In this document: piece by piece, positions 1 through 7,187 of the stretch
How the letters are laid out: every line of letters begins with the position of its first letter
How positions within the stretch are numbered: the first letter of the stretch is position 1
Source of the DNA: Achromobacter pestifer
Lineage (GTDB): Bacteria > Pseudomonadota > Gammaproteobacteria > Burkholderiales > Burkholderiaceae_B
Length of the DNA: 64,000 nucleotides
Reading direction: 5' to 3'
Assembly (NCBI RefSeq): GCF_013267355.1
Contig: NZ_CP053985.1
Location: forward strand, 3,596,001-3,660,000
The notes under the pieces: generated by a model
Database searches by the model: none
What the model was told of the DNA's origin: nothing
What the model saw: the letters and a program-made list of their open reading frames with translations, nothing else
Made by a program: the position numbers and the translations under genes

Positions 1-266
1 TGCCACTGGCGCCTGCCGCCATCGGCCAGCAGCAGGCTGACGCTGATCTCGCGGCCCAGCAGGGCCTGCACATCCAGTTCCGCCGACGACGCCAGGCAGT
101 CCAGCGTCAGGGCAAACAGTTCGGAGACGCCTTCGCGCAGGCTCATGCGCTCTACCGCGAGCGCCGCATCCAGGGGTGTACGCATTTGCAGCATGCGGGC
201 GTTCTGGGAGAGGGCGGCAACATCCAGGCTGCTGAATCCGGCGGGCGTTTGGGAACGGTCGGTCAT
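1..266 (-). CDS. vgrG: VgrG/TssI spike protein, N-terminal fragment (cut by window edge)
   Basis: Only the first 88 codons are visible. The start is the ATG at 266, 39 bases after the tssL stop on the same strand. The N-terminus matches the opening of VgrG proteins: a short lead, then RTPLDAALAVERMSL, a core of alternating hydrophobic residues, and LLGREISVSLLLADG. VgrG forms the trimeric spike at the tip of the Hcp tube and carries effectors. It differs in sequence from the complete vgrG at 12814, so the locus has two spike genes. Its C-terminus, and hence any effector or DUF2345 extension, lies outside the window. Confidence 0.85.
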   Translation of the reverse strand, partial: MTDRSQTPAGFSSLDVAALSQNARMLQMRTPLDAALAVERMSLREGVSELFALTLDCLASSAELDVQALLGREISVSLLLADGGRRQW

Positions 267-305
267 GGTGTGGAGCGGTCGGCCTGCGGCTGTCAGGGTA
301 GCGAA

Positions 306-1085
306 TCAGGGGAGCGAGATGGTCAGGTGCGCGGCGCGCGGCCCGATCTTGACGATGTCATGGTACGGAGCCATGGCGGTCTGCATGTCGCGGTTCAGGA
401 AGTGGCTCATGCCCAGATAGGCCAGCAGCCCCAGCAGCGCGAACAACGCGCCAATGCTCCACAGGGGCACGTCGCGCTTGAGCGTGTGGGCGATCTTGTC
501 GGGCAGGGGCCAGTGGGGCGCGAAGCCCGCGCGCTTGCCGCGCAGCAGCGTGATCTCGTCGCCCAGCCGCGCCGTGAGATAGCCCAGTTTTTCCTGGCCT
601 TCGATCATGTACTTGCCCTGGAAGCCCAACAACAAACACATATAGAACACTTCCAGCGATTGCAGGCGCGGCGCGCCTTGCGCGCGCAGGTCTTCCAGGC
701 GGGCAAAGAAATTCTCGCCGGCGAGCTGTTCGCCGAACAGCGTCAGTTGCAGCGGTTGCAGCATCCAGGCGTCGCGGATGGAAAAGCCGGAGTTCAGCAC
801 GGTCTCGTCCACCGCCGCGCAGAACGCGTACTTGGTGGCGTAGACGTCCTCGGCGGGAATGTCCATTTTCTTGGCGCTGCGCTCGAAGTCCGCCAGGAAC
901 TGCTGCACGCGCGCCGAGAACGAGGCGGCGTCCACAGGCTCCTGGCCGCTTTTCAACAGAAACAGCATCAGGAAACCGTCGTACAGCAGGTCCAGCAGGG
1001 ACTTCGCGGGGCGTGAACCGTAAAAATCGGCGGCTCGGGGAGGGAGCGAGGCTCCGGGCATCAGGGTGGGCGCGTCGGCGGTCAT
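306..1085 (-). CDS. tssL: TssL, DotU-family T6SS inner-membrane protein
   Basis: The 259-residue protein has the DotU fold region at about residues 20-190, including the LLDLLYDGFLMLFLLKSG segment and YATKYAFCAAVDETVL. One transmembrane helix lies near residues 207-228 and a short periplasmic tail follows. This is the short form of TssL, without a fused OmpA/peptidoglycan-binding domain. TssL joins TssM and TssJ in the T6SS membrane complex and contacts TssK. The gene starts 9 bases after the tssK stop, so the two are almost certainly co-transcribed. TssM is not in this window. Confidence 0.95.
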   Translation of the reverse strand: MTADAPTLMPGASLPPRAADFYGSRPAKSLLDLLYDGFLMLFLLKSGQEPVDAASFSARVQQFLADFERSAKKMDIPAEDVYATKYAFCAAVDETVLNSGFSIRDAWMLQPLQLTLFGEQLAGENFFARLEDLRAQGAPRLQSLEVFYMCLLLGFQGKYMIEGQEKLGYLTARLGDEITLLRGKRAGFAPHWPLPDKIAHTLKRDVPLWSIGALFALLGLLAYLGMSHFLNRDMQTAMAPYHDIVKIGPRAAHLTISLP

Positions 1086-1094
1086 GGGCAGGCT

Positions 1095-2441
1095 CTAACG
1101 GGTGACGGCGATGAGGTCCAGTTTCAGTTCGGGTATGCCCGAGGGGGCATAGATGGCGATGCTGCGCGCCTGCAGCATGCGGTCGTACAGCGAGCCGCGC
1201 GTCTGCAGGGTGAAGTAGCACGCGCCCGGCTTGACGGGCACGGCGGGCGGAACCTGCGGCGTGTAGACAAGCTGCACGCCGGGCATGGCCGATAGCACCA
1301 GCTTTTCCACGTCGTCGGGCGCGCCCACCTTGAAGCGCAGCGGCACGGTTTCGGCCAGTTCGCTGGCGGGCGTGGCGGCGGATACCGACAGGTAGAGCGC
1401 GGTGGTCTCGTCGAGCTTGCCGGAATCCAGCCGGCCGACATGGAACGAGGGGCGCAGCTCTTCCAGCACGATGGAGAAGTAGCGGGTGGAGATAACGGTG
1501 TCGAGCAGATCGCGCAGGATCTCGTCGAGCTGCGCGAAGGCCGCGCCCGGCGCGTCGTGCTGGTAGGCCGGCAGGTCCGCCAGCGTGTGTACCTTGGAGA
1601 AGGTCATGAGCGCGCCGGCCAGCCGCAGCATTTCCTGGAACAGGCGCTCGGGGTGCAACTGCGGGTTGTGGAACAGGTGCGACAGCGCCGAATAGGCTTC
1701 GTTGCAGGTGTGCAGCAGCCAGAAGGAAGCCACGTCGCCCGAGCGGAACTCGATGATGTTCTTGTTCGGCTCGCGGTGAAAGCCATAGAGCGCGTTGACC
1801 TTGGCCTGCAGCGCGTCGAGCAGCCGGCGCAGCTGCTCGAACAGCGCGTTGCATGCCTGCACCGTGACGCTGGGGGCGATGAAACTGGTGTCCAGCTCGT
1901 AACCGGCGCTGGCGGTGCGGCGCACGCGCGCAACGGGGATGGTCAGCAGCGCGTCGCGCGGCTCGTGTTCCGACAGCAGGCGCACGTTCTTGCGCAGGAA
2001 GGCGAGTTCGGCCGTGCTGGCGTTGGTGTACAGATCCGGCGCGGGGCTGTCCTGGTGCGCATAGCGTGCATCGAAGCCCTGCTCCTGGCGCGTGTCGCGA
2101 TAGTTGCCGCCGATGTCCTTCATCGGATGCAGCGCCAGGTAGAACACCGCCGTGCTGGCGCCGTCCAGGCCGTCCAGCGCGACCGCGGGCGGCAGGTCGT
2201 CGTTGTGGGGCGCGCTGTAGATTTCGCCGTCGGGAAAGATCGCGGAGAGCTCGGTGGCGCGCAGCATGCCGTTGGCAAGCGCCGCCGCGTCGAAGCGCGC
2301 CGCGCGCAGGCCCCAGGCATAGGGATGCAGCGCGCGGCTCATTTCCGCGAGGCGGGCCTCGTGGTACGCGTCTTGGCGTTGAAAATGCTGGGGCCGCAGG
2401 AACAGCCCCTCTCCCCACAATATCTTCGCTGAATGGCTCAC
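1095..2441 (-). CDS. tssK: TssK, T6SS baseplate subunit
   Basis: The protein of 448 residues opens with the family signature KILWGEGLFLRPQHFQRQD and has the usual family length. TssK trimers link the baseplate (TssEFG) to the TssJLM membrane complex. It sits between tssJ and tssL on the minus strand, in the order commonly found in Burkholderiales T6SS loci. The ATG at 2441 gives the conserved N-terminus. The gap to tssJ is 69 bases. Confidence 0.96.
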   Translation of the reverse strand: MSHSAKILWGEGLFLRPQHFQRQDAYHEARLAEMSRALHPYAWGLRAARFDAAALANGMLRATELSAIFPDGEIYSAPHNDDLPPAVALDGLDGASTAVFYLALHPMKDIGGNYRDTRQEQGFDARYAHQDSPAPDLYTNASTAELAFLRKNVRLLSEHEPRDALLTIPVARVRRTASAGYELDTSFIAPSVTVQACNALFEQLRRLLDALQAKVNALYGFHREPNKNIIEFRSGDVASFWLLHTCNEAYSALSHLFHNPQLHPERLFQEMLRLAGALMTFSKVHTLADLPAYQHDAPGAAFAQLDEILRDLLDTVISTRYFSIVLEELRPSFHVGRLDSGKLDETTALYLSVSAATPASELAETVPLRFKVGAPDDVEKLVLSAMPGVQLVYTPQVPPAVPVKPGACYFTLQTRGSLYDRMLQARSIAIYAPSGIPELKLDLIAVTR

Positions 2442-2510
2442 GTTTGCTGGCTCTTGCTTCTTATATAGAGAGGGCGTCGAGGACGGCGGATCGGCATGGC
2501 CGGCTCGCGT

Positions 2511-3128
2511 TCAGTTCGGGCATTGCACCGAGCCGAGACGGGCCGGGTCGAAGCCGGGCACGCCCGGTGGCAACACTATCTGTCCGGTGACCACGGTCAT
2601 CGCGCAGGCATGGGCGCCCATGACGATGCCGGTGTCCTCGGCGGTCTTCACTTCGAATACGTATTTCCAGCGCTGTGGCGCGGGCGCGTAGAACAAGCCC
2701 GCGACAGCGATGTAGGCAGCGGTTTTCGGCACTTTTTCCAGGTGCTCGTAGCGCTGTCCCGGCGTCAGTGTGACTTCGCGTGCAGCGATGATGCTGTCAC
2801 CCAACGCCGCCTTTTCGGCGTCAGTATCAACCAATTGCGTGAGCGGTGCGCGTTGAAATGCCTCGGCATTCTTCAAATAGTATATTTTCGTAACCACAGC
2901 CATGGGCTGTCCGCTACTCGCATTCAAATTTTCTCCGGCATGTATCGCCAATTTCACATCGATTGGCGCATTCGGGTCCTTCTTCAGGCCCGCCATATCC
3001 ATCATGCCGCCGGTCATTCCGGCCACCGCTCCAATCGCTGAAACCGCTGCGCAACCGCTGATTACGGGGCTTGCCGAGATGATCGCCGCTACTGCCACGC
3101 ACCGAGAAAAATAGAGATGTTTTGACAT
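2511..3128 (-). CDS. tssJ: TssJ, T6SS outer-membrane lipoprotein
   Basis: The 205-residue protein has a signal peptide ending in a lipobox (PVISGC, lipid-modified Cys26). The body is TssJ-like: the stretches IDVKLAIHAGENLN, AVVTKIYYLKNAEAFQ and the DSIIAAREVTLTPGQ loop correspond to the transthyretin-like fold of SciN/TssJ. A 20-residue insert after the lipobox (GAVAGMTGGMMDMAG) is rich in Gly and Met. TssJ anchors TssM to the outer membrane. It is the first gene of the leftward T6SS transcript and is divergent from the lipoprotein gene at 3285. Base composition is less GC-rich than in the neighbouring tss genes. Confidence 0.9.
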   Translation of the reverse strand: MSKHLYFSRCVAVAAIISASPVISGCAAVSAIGAVAGMTGGMMDMAGLKKDPNAPIDVKLAIHAGENLNASSGQPMAVVTKIYYLKNAEAFQRAPLTQLVDTDAEKAALGDSIIAAREVTLTPGQRYEHLEKVPKTAAYIAVAGLFYAPAPQRWKYVFEVKTAEDTGIVMGAHACAMTVVTGQIVLPPGVPGFDPARLGSVQCPN

Positions 3129-3284
3129 GGCTCTTTATACCGGAAGCCTGCGACAACATACAGATCACGGCACGATGAGCGAAGTTTTTGGGTGAGTTAC
3201 ATGAAGTAATGCACTGTAGTGTGGCGCTAACAAAAGGTTGTTGAAATACGCGGCCTTGGTTACACCCTCCTACATACCAAAAAA
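3129..3284. promoter_or_regulatory. Divergent intergenic region between the two halves of the T6SS locus
   Basis: These 156 bases separate tssJ (leftward) from the TPR lipoprotein gene (rightward), so promoters for both arms should lie here. The stretch is visibly richer in A and T than the flanking genes. I could not assign convincing sigma-70 or sigma-54 boxes. The rightward ATG at 3285 has no good Shine-Dalgarno sequence before it. Confidence 0.5.
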
Positions 3285-3986
3285 ATGCACAGATACCGGG
3301 TTTTCCTCATCAGCGGAATGTTGGCCTTTCTCGCGGGCTGCGCCACATCTCCCAAGCCGCAGACCGACGCCGAATATAAGCAGTCGATGACGCACGCCAC
3401 GCAGACCTTGGCTGCCAAGGGCAACGACCAGGCGGTCGCCGAGTTCCAGGAGATTGCCCTGCTCAATCCCGCGCGAGGAGAGCCGTGGTCGTACATCGCG
3501 AAGATCCGCTTCGACGAGCAAAAGTATGGCGAGGCTATCGTCGCGGCCGATGAAGCGCTGAACCGCGACCCCGAAGACTTCACGGCCAAGACCGTGCGTG
3601 CAGTGGGCGGCCTGCGCGTGGCCATGCAGTCGCTGGCTGATCTGCGCGCCAACGCGCTGCTGGCGGGCAACGCCCGCACCGATGCGGTGGCGCTGGCTGC
3701 CGCCATGCGCGAAACCCTGGGCCAGGACGTGCTGTTCCCCGAGGGTTACAAGCCCCCGCGTCCGCGTCAACCGCGGCGCAGCGATGCGCAGGGCGCGGCC
3801 GCCGCGCAACAGGCCAAGCCAGCCGCCAACGCGGCGGCGGCGACGACGCCGGCCGCAACGCCCGCGGCCCCTGCCGCGAATCCCGCCGCAGCTTCCGCCG
3901 CAAAGCCGCCCACGGCCCCGGCGCCTTCCGGCGCCGCGCCGGCCGGCCGCGCGCCGGATCCTTTCGGCAACCTTCTCAAACCCTGA
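3285..3986 (+). CDS. TPR-like lipoprotein at the head of the tssBC arm
   Basis: This 233-residue protein starts with a signal peptide and lipobox (FLAGC, Cys19). Residues about 35-135 are helical and TPR-like (AVAEFQEIALLNPARGEPW, then YGEAIVAADEALNRDPEDF). The last 90 residues are a low-complexity Ala/Pro/Lys-rich tail ending PDPFGNLLKP. It lies 44 bases upstream of tssB in the same direction, so it is probably an accessory T6SS envelope protein; a precise role is not known to me. The disordered tail could span the periplasm from a lipid anchor. The A/P-rich part has strong GC bias but remains in a single open frame. Confidence 0.75.
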   Translation: MHRYRVFLISGMLAFLAGCATSPKPQTDAEYKQSMTHATQTLAAKGNDQAVAEFQEIALLNPARGEPWSYIAKIRFDEQKYGEAIVAADEALNRDPEDFTAKTVRAVGGLRVAMQSLADLRANALLAGNARTDAVALAAAMRETLGQDVLFPEGYKPPRPRQPRRSDAQGAAAAQQAKPAANAAAATTPAATPAAPAANPAAASAAKPPTAPAPSGAAPAGRAPDPFGNLLKP

Positions 3987-4030
3987 TCGGGCCCACGGCC
4001 TCTTCACTATGCACTTCGCTTGGAGCCCCC

Positions 4031-4555
4031 ATGGCTAAGAAAGAAAGCGTTCAGAAAAGACTCCAGAAAGTACGTCCGCCGCGCGTGCAACTGACCTATG
4101 ACGTCGAGAAGGGCGACGCGATCGAGCAGAAGGAACTGCCTTTCGTCGTGGGTGTGGTCGGCGACTTCAGCGCGCAGTCGGAAGCCGAGCTGCCGCGCCT
4201 GAAAGACCGCAAGTTCGTCAACATCGACGTCGACAACTTCGACGACGTGATGCGCGGCCTGGAGCCGCGCGCTGCCTACCGCGTGAAGAACCGCCTGACC
4301 GACGAAGGCGGCACCTTCGGCGTGGATCTGAAGTTCCGCTCGGTCGAGGACTTCCGTCCCGAGGCCGTGGTGCAGCAGATCGAGCCGCTCAAGGAGTTGC
4401 TGGACATCCGTACCAAGCTGGCCGACCTGCGCAACAAGCTGGCGGGCAACGACAAGCTGGAAGACCTGCTGGGCGAAGTGCTCAGCAGCACGGAAAAACT
4501 GCAGCAACTGACCAGCGAAGCCGACAAGAACGGCAAGGGAGGCAGCAATGAGTAA
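4031..4555 (+). CDS. tssB: TssB (VipA), contractile sheath small subunit
   Basis: The 174-residue protein has the TssB hallmarks: QKRLQKVRPPRVQLTYDVE at the N-terminus, LPFVVGVVGDFS, and RKFVNIDVDNFDDVM. TssB and TssC assemble the contractile sheath around the Hcp tube. A GGAG motif precedes the ATG. The 3' end overlaps tssC by 8 bases, consistent with coupled translation of sheath subunits that are needed in equal amounts. Confidence 0.97.
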   Translation: MAKKESVQKRLQKVRPPRVQLTYDVEKGDAIEQKELPFVVGVVGDFSAQSEAELPRLKDRKFVNIDVDNFDDVMRGLEPRAAYRVKNRLTDEGGTFGVDLKFRSVEDFRPEAVVQQIEPLKELLDIRTKLADLRNKLAGNDKLEDLLGEVLSSTEKLQQLTSEADKNGKGGSNE

Positions 4556-6041
4556 TTCCGCCGCCGCGCAGAACGTATCCGCGCCCGCCGCCGAGGCCGA
4601 CTCGGGCCTGCTGGATCAGATCGTCGAACAGAGCCGCGTGGCCAAGTCCACGGCCGAGCACGACCGCGCCAAGGACCTGATCGGTGAACTCGCCCGCGAA
4701 GTCATGAAGGGCACCGTGGTCGTGTCGGACAACCTGTCCGCGATGCTGGACGCCCGCGTGGCCGAGCTGGACCGCCTGATCTCGGCCCAACTGAGCGAAG
4801 TCATGCACGGAGCCGAATTCCAGAAGCTGGAAAGCACTTGGCGCGGCCTGCATTACCTGTGCCAGGAGAGCAACACCGGCCCGATGCTGAAGATCAAGGT
4901 GCTCAACGTCACCAAGCGTGATCTGGTGCGCGACTTCCAGACCGCCATCGACTTCGACCAGAGCCTGATGTTCAAGAAGGTCTACGAAGAAGAATTCGGC
5001 ACATTTGGCGGTTCGCCGTTCGGTGCGCTGCTGGGCAACTTCGAGATCACGCGCCAGCCCGAGGACATGTACTTCATCGAGCAGATGTCGCACGTGGCGG
5101 CCGCTTCGCATGCGCCCTTCATCGCCTCGGCTTCGCCCGAGCTGCTGGGCCTGGACAGCTTTGCCGACCTGGGCCGCCCGCGCGATCTGGCCAAAGTGTT
5201 CGACACCGTGGAATACACCAAGTGGCGCAGCTTCCGCGATTCGGAAGACTCGCGTTACGTGGGCCTGACCATGCCGCGCTTCCTGGGCCGCCTGCCGTAT
5301 GACCCGAAGGAAGGCACCTCGGTGGAGGGTTTCAACTTCGTCGAGGAAGTGGACGGGACAGACCACGCCAAGTACCTGTGGTGCAACGCCGCCTGGGCCT
5401 TCGGCGCGCGCCTGACCGCGGCCTTTGCCGACTTCGGCTGGTGCGCGGCGATCCGCGGCGTGGAGGGCGGCGGCCTGGTCGAGAACCTGCCGACCCATAC
5501 CTTCAAGACCGACGACGGCGAGATCGCGCTGAAGTGCCCGACGGAAATCGCCATTACCGACAGGCGCGAAAAGGAACTGAGCGATCTGGGCCTGATCCCG
5601 CTGGTGCATTGCAAGAACTCGGACTATGCCGCGTTCTTCGGCGCGCAGTCGGTGCAGAAGGCCAAGAAATACAACACCGACAGCGCCAACGCCAACGCGG
5701 TGCTGTCGGCGCAGCTGCAATACATCTTTTCGGTATCGCGCGTGGCGCACTACCTGAAAGCGATGATGCGAGACAAGATCGGCAGCTTTGCCTCCGCGCA
5801 ATCTGTCGAGAGCTTCCTGAACCGCTGGGTCTCGCAGTACGTGCTGCTGGACGACAACGCGAGCCAGGAGCAGAAGGCGCAGTTCCCCTTGCGGGAGGCA
5901 TCGGTGCAGGTTGCCGAGGTGCCGGGACGTCCCGGCGTGTTCCGGGCCGTGGCGTTTTTGCGGCCTCACTTTCAGCTCGACGAGCTTTCGATTTCGCTGC
6001 GCCTGGTTGCGGAACTGCCCGCCCAGGCCCAGAAATCGTGA
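4548..6041 (+). CDS. tssC: TssC (VipB), contractile sheath large subunit
   Basis: The 497-residue length is typical for TssC. Recognisable segments include ESTWRGLHYLCQESNTGPML, FGALLGNFEI, HVAAASHAPFIASASPELLG and, near the C-terminus, WVSQYVLLDDNASQEQKAQFPL. The C-terminal helices contact TssB in the sheath, and the sheath is disassembled by ClpV. It sits between tssB (8-base overlap) and hcp (40-base gap). Confidence 0.97.
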   Translation: MSNSAAAQNVSAPAAEADSGLLDQIVEQSRVAKSTAEHDRAKDLIGELAREVMKGTVVVSDNLSAMLDARVAELDRLISAQLSEVMHGAEFQKLESTWRGLHYLCQESNTGPMLKIKVLNVTKRDLVRDFQTAIDFDQSLMFKKVYEEEFGTFGGSPFGALLGNFEITRQPEDMYFIEQMSHVAAASHAPFIASASPELLGLDSFADLGRPRDLAKVFDTVEYTKWRSFRDSEDSRYVGLTMPRFLGRLPYDPKEGTSVEGFNFVEEVDGTDHAKYLWCNAAWAFGARLTAAFADFGWCAAIRGVEGGGLVENLPTHTFKTDDGEIALKCPTEIAITDRREKELSDLGLIPLVHCKNSDYAAFFGAQSVQKAKKYNTDSANANAVLSAQLQYIFSVSRVAHYLKAMMRDKIGSFASAQSVESFLNRWVSQYVLLDDNASQEQKAQFPLREASVQVAEVPGRPGVFRAVAFLRPHFQLDELSISLRLVAELPAQAQKS

Positions 6042-6081
6042 TCACCGTCAGATTCGACGTTTTTAACTGGAGAGGCTATTA

Positions 6082-6585
6082 ATGAAGGACATCTACGTCA
6101 AATTCGGCAATCCCGCGCTCAAGGGCGAGTCGCAGGACAAGGACCATCCGGACTGGATCGAAGTCGGATCGTGGCGCCATGAGATCATCCAGCCGCGTTC
6201 GGCTACCGCCTCCACCTCCGGCGGCCACACCGCCGAGCGTACCGAGCATGGCGAGATGGTCTTCACCAAGGACCTGGACGTGGTCAGCCCGCTGCTGTAT
6301 CAGCACGCTTCCGGCGGCACCACCTTCGATGAAGTGACCATCGATTTCCTGCGCGCCGACGGCGAGGGCAACCGCGTCAAGTACCTGGAAATAAAGCTCA
6401 AGTACGTGATCATCTCGCGCGTGGCGCCGGAAGTCGTCAGCGAAGGCCTGCCGCACGAATCGTTCTCGCTGAAGTACGCCGCCGTGCAGTGGAAGTACAC
6501 GCAGCAGAAGGTGGGCGGCAACCAGGGCGGCAACGCCCAGGGCGCATGGAGCCTCACCAAGAACGACAAGACGTACTCGGTCTGA
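6082..6585 (+). CDS. hcp: Hcp (TssD), T6SS tube protein
   Basis: The 167-residue protein is a Hcp-family hexameric tube subunit: MKDIYVKFGNPALKGES, then SWRHEIIQPRS, HGEMVFTKDLDVVSPLLYQ and ISRVAPEV. It has no signal peptide, as expected for a T6SS substrate. A strong Shine-Dalgarno sequence (GGAGAGG) lies ahead of the ATG, consistent with high expression. The stop is followed at 6603 by a strong hairpin that may raise hcp mRNA relative to the downstream baseplate genes. Confidence 0.96.
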   Translation: MKDIYVKFGNPALKGESQDKDHPDWIEVGSWRHEIIQPRSATASTSGGHTAERTEHGEMVFTKDLDVVSPLLYQHASGGTTFDEVTIDFLRADGEGNRVKYLEIKLKYVIISRVAPEVVSEGLPHESFSLKYAAVQWKYTQQKVGGNQGGNAQGAWSLTKNDKTYSV

Positions 6586-6602
6586 ACCTGACCGCATGAA
6601 CG

Positions 6603-6633
6603 GCAAAGGCCCCGGCTGGTCCGGCGCCTTTGC
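6603..6633 (+). terminator. Intercistronic hairpin between hcp and tssE (attenuator candidate)
   Basis: GCAAAGGC at 6603-6610 pairs with GCCTTTGC at 6626-6633, and CCGG at 6612-6615 pairs with CCGG at 6621-6624, leaving one C-C mismatch and a 5-base loop. No T-tract follows, so it may be a partial terminator or an RNA-stabilising or processing structure rather than a full terminator. An alternative TTG start for tssE at 6630 lies inside the stem, which argues for the ATG at 6648. Confidence 0.6.
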
Positions 6634-6647
6634 TCAATGAGGCCGCG

Positions 6648-7133
6648 ATGAAGGGATTCGAACCCAGCCTGTTCGACAAGTTGTTCGACGGCGACGGGCA
6701 GACACCGCATGCGTTGCGACGCCTGTCGGTGGAAGAAATCAAGGAAACGGTCGCGCGCGACATCGAGGCCCTGCTCAATACGCGCATGGTCTTCACCGAA
6801 GACTCGCTCAAGCGTTATCCGAATTGCCAACGCTCCATCCTGACCTATGGCCTGTCGGATTTTTCCGGCTTGAGCCTGGCCAGCCACTACGACCGCGAGT
6901 TCATCTGCCGGTCGCTGGAGCAGGCGATCGCCCGCCACGAGCCGCGCCTGACGCATGTGCGGGTGCTGCTGCAGGTGGATAGCCGCGCGACCTCGGTGCT
7001 GTATTTCGCGATTACCGCGATGCTGGACGTGGGGCCGGCGCATGAGCCGGTCACGTTCGACGCGACGCTGCAGCCGTCCACCTTGCAGTACTCGGTGAGC
7101 AAGGGCCGGGCCAAGGCCGCGGCAGCCGCCTGA
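6648..7133 (+). CDS. tssE: TssE, gp25-like baseplate protein
   Basis: The 161-residue protein begins MKGFEPSLFDKLFD, the usual TssE opening, and contains the gp25-like core (RLSVEEIKETVARDIEALLNTR, ILTYGLSDFSGLSL, AIARHEPRLTHVRV). TssE is a baseplate wedge component with TssF, TssG and TssK. The ATG at 6648 is preferred over an in-frame TTG at 6630 because TGAGG lies at a suitable distance before it and the TTG is buried in the hairpin after hcp. Confidence 0.94.
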   Translation: MKGFEPSLFDKLFDGDGQTPHALRRLSVEEIKETVARDIEALLNTRMVFTEDSLKRYPNCQRSILTYGLSDFSGLSLASHYDREFICRSLEQAIARHEPRLTHVRVLLQVDSRATSVLYFAITAMLDVGPAHEPVTFDATLQPSTLQYSVSKGRAKAAAAA

Positions 7134-7187
7134 TAACAAACCATGCACGCGGGCGCTGGCGGCACGCCGCCGGCGAAGAAGGGAAAG

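Noticed and set aside
358..2418. Long open frame on the minus strand through tssL and tssK in another frame
   Set aside because: Arg/Ala-rich composition without motifs; it is a high-GC shadow of tssK and tssL, which have clear family features.
4482..5969. 495-codon open frame antisense to tssC
   Set aside because: No family signature, and the opposite strand encodes an unmistakable TssC.
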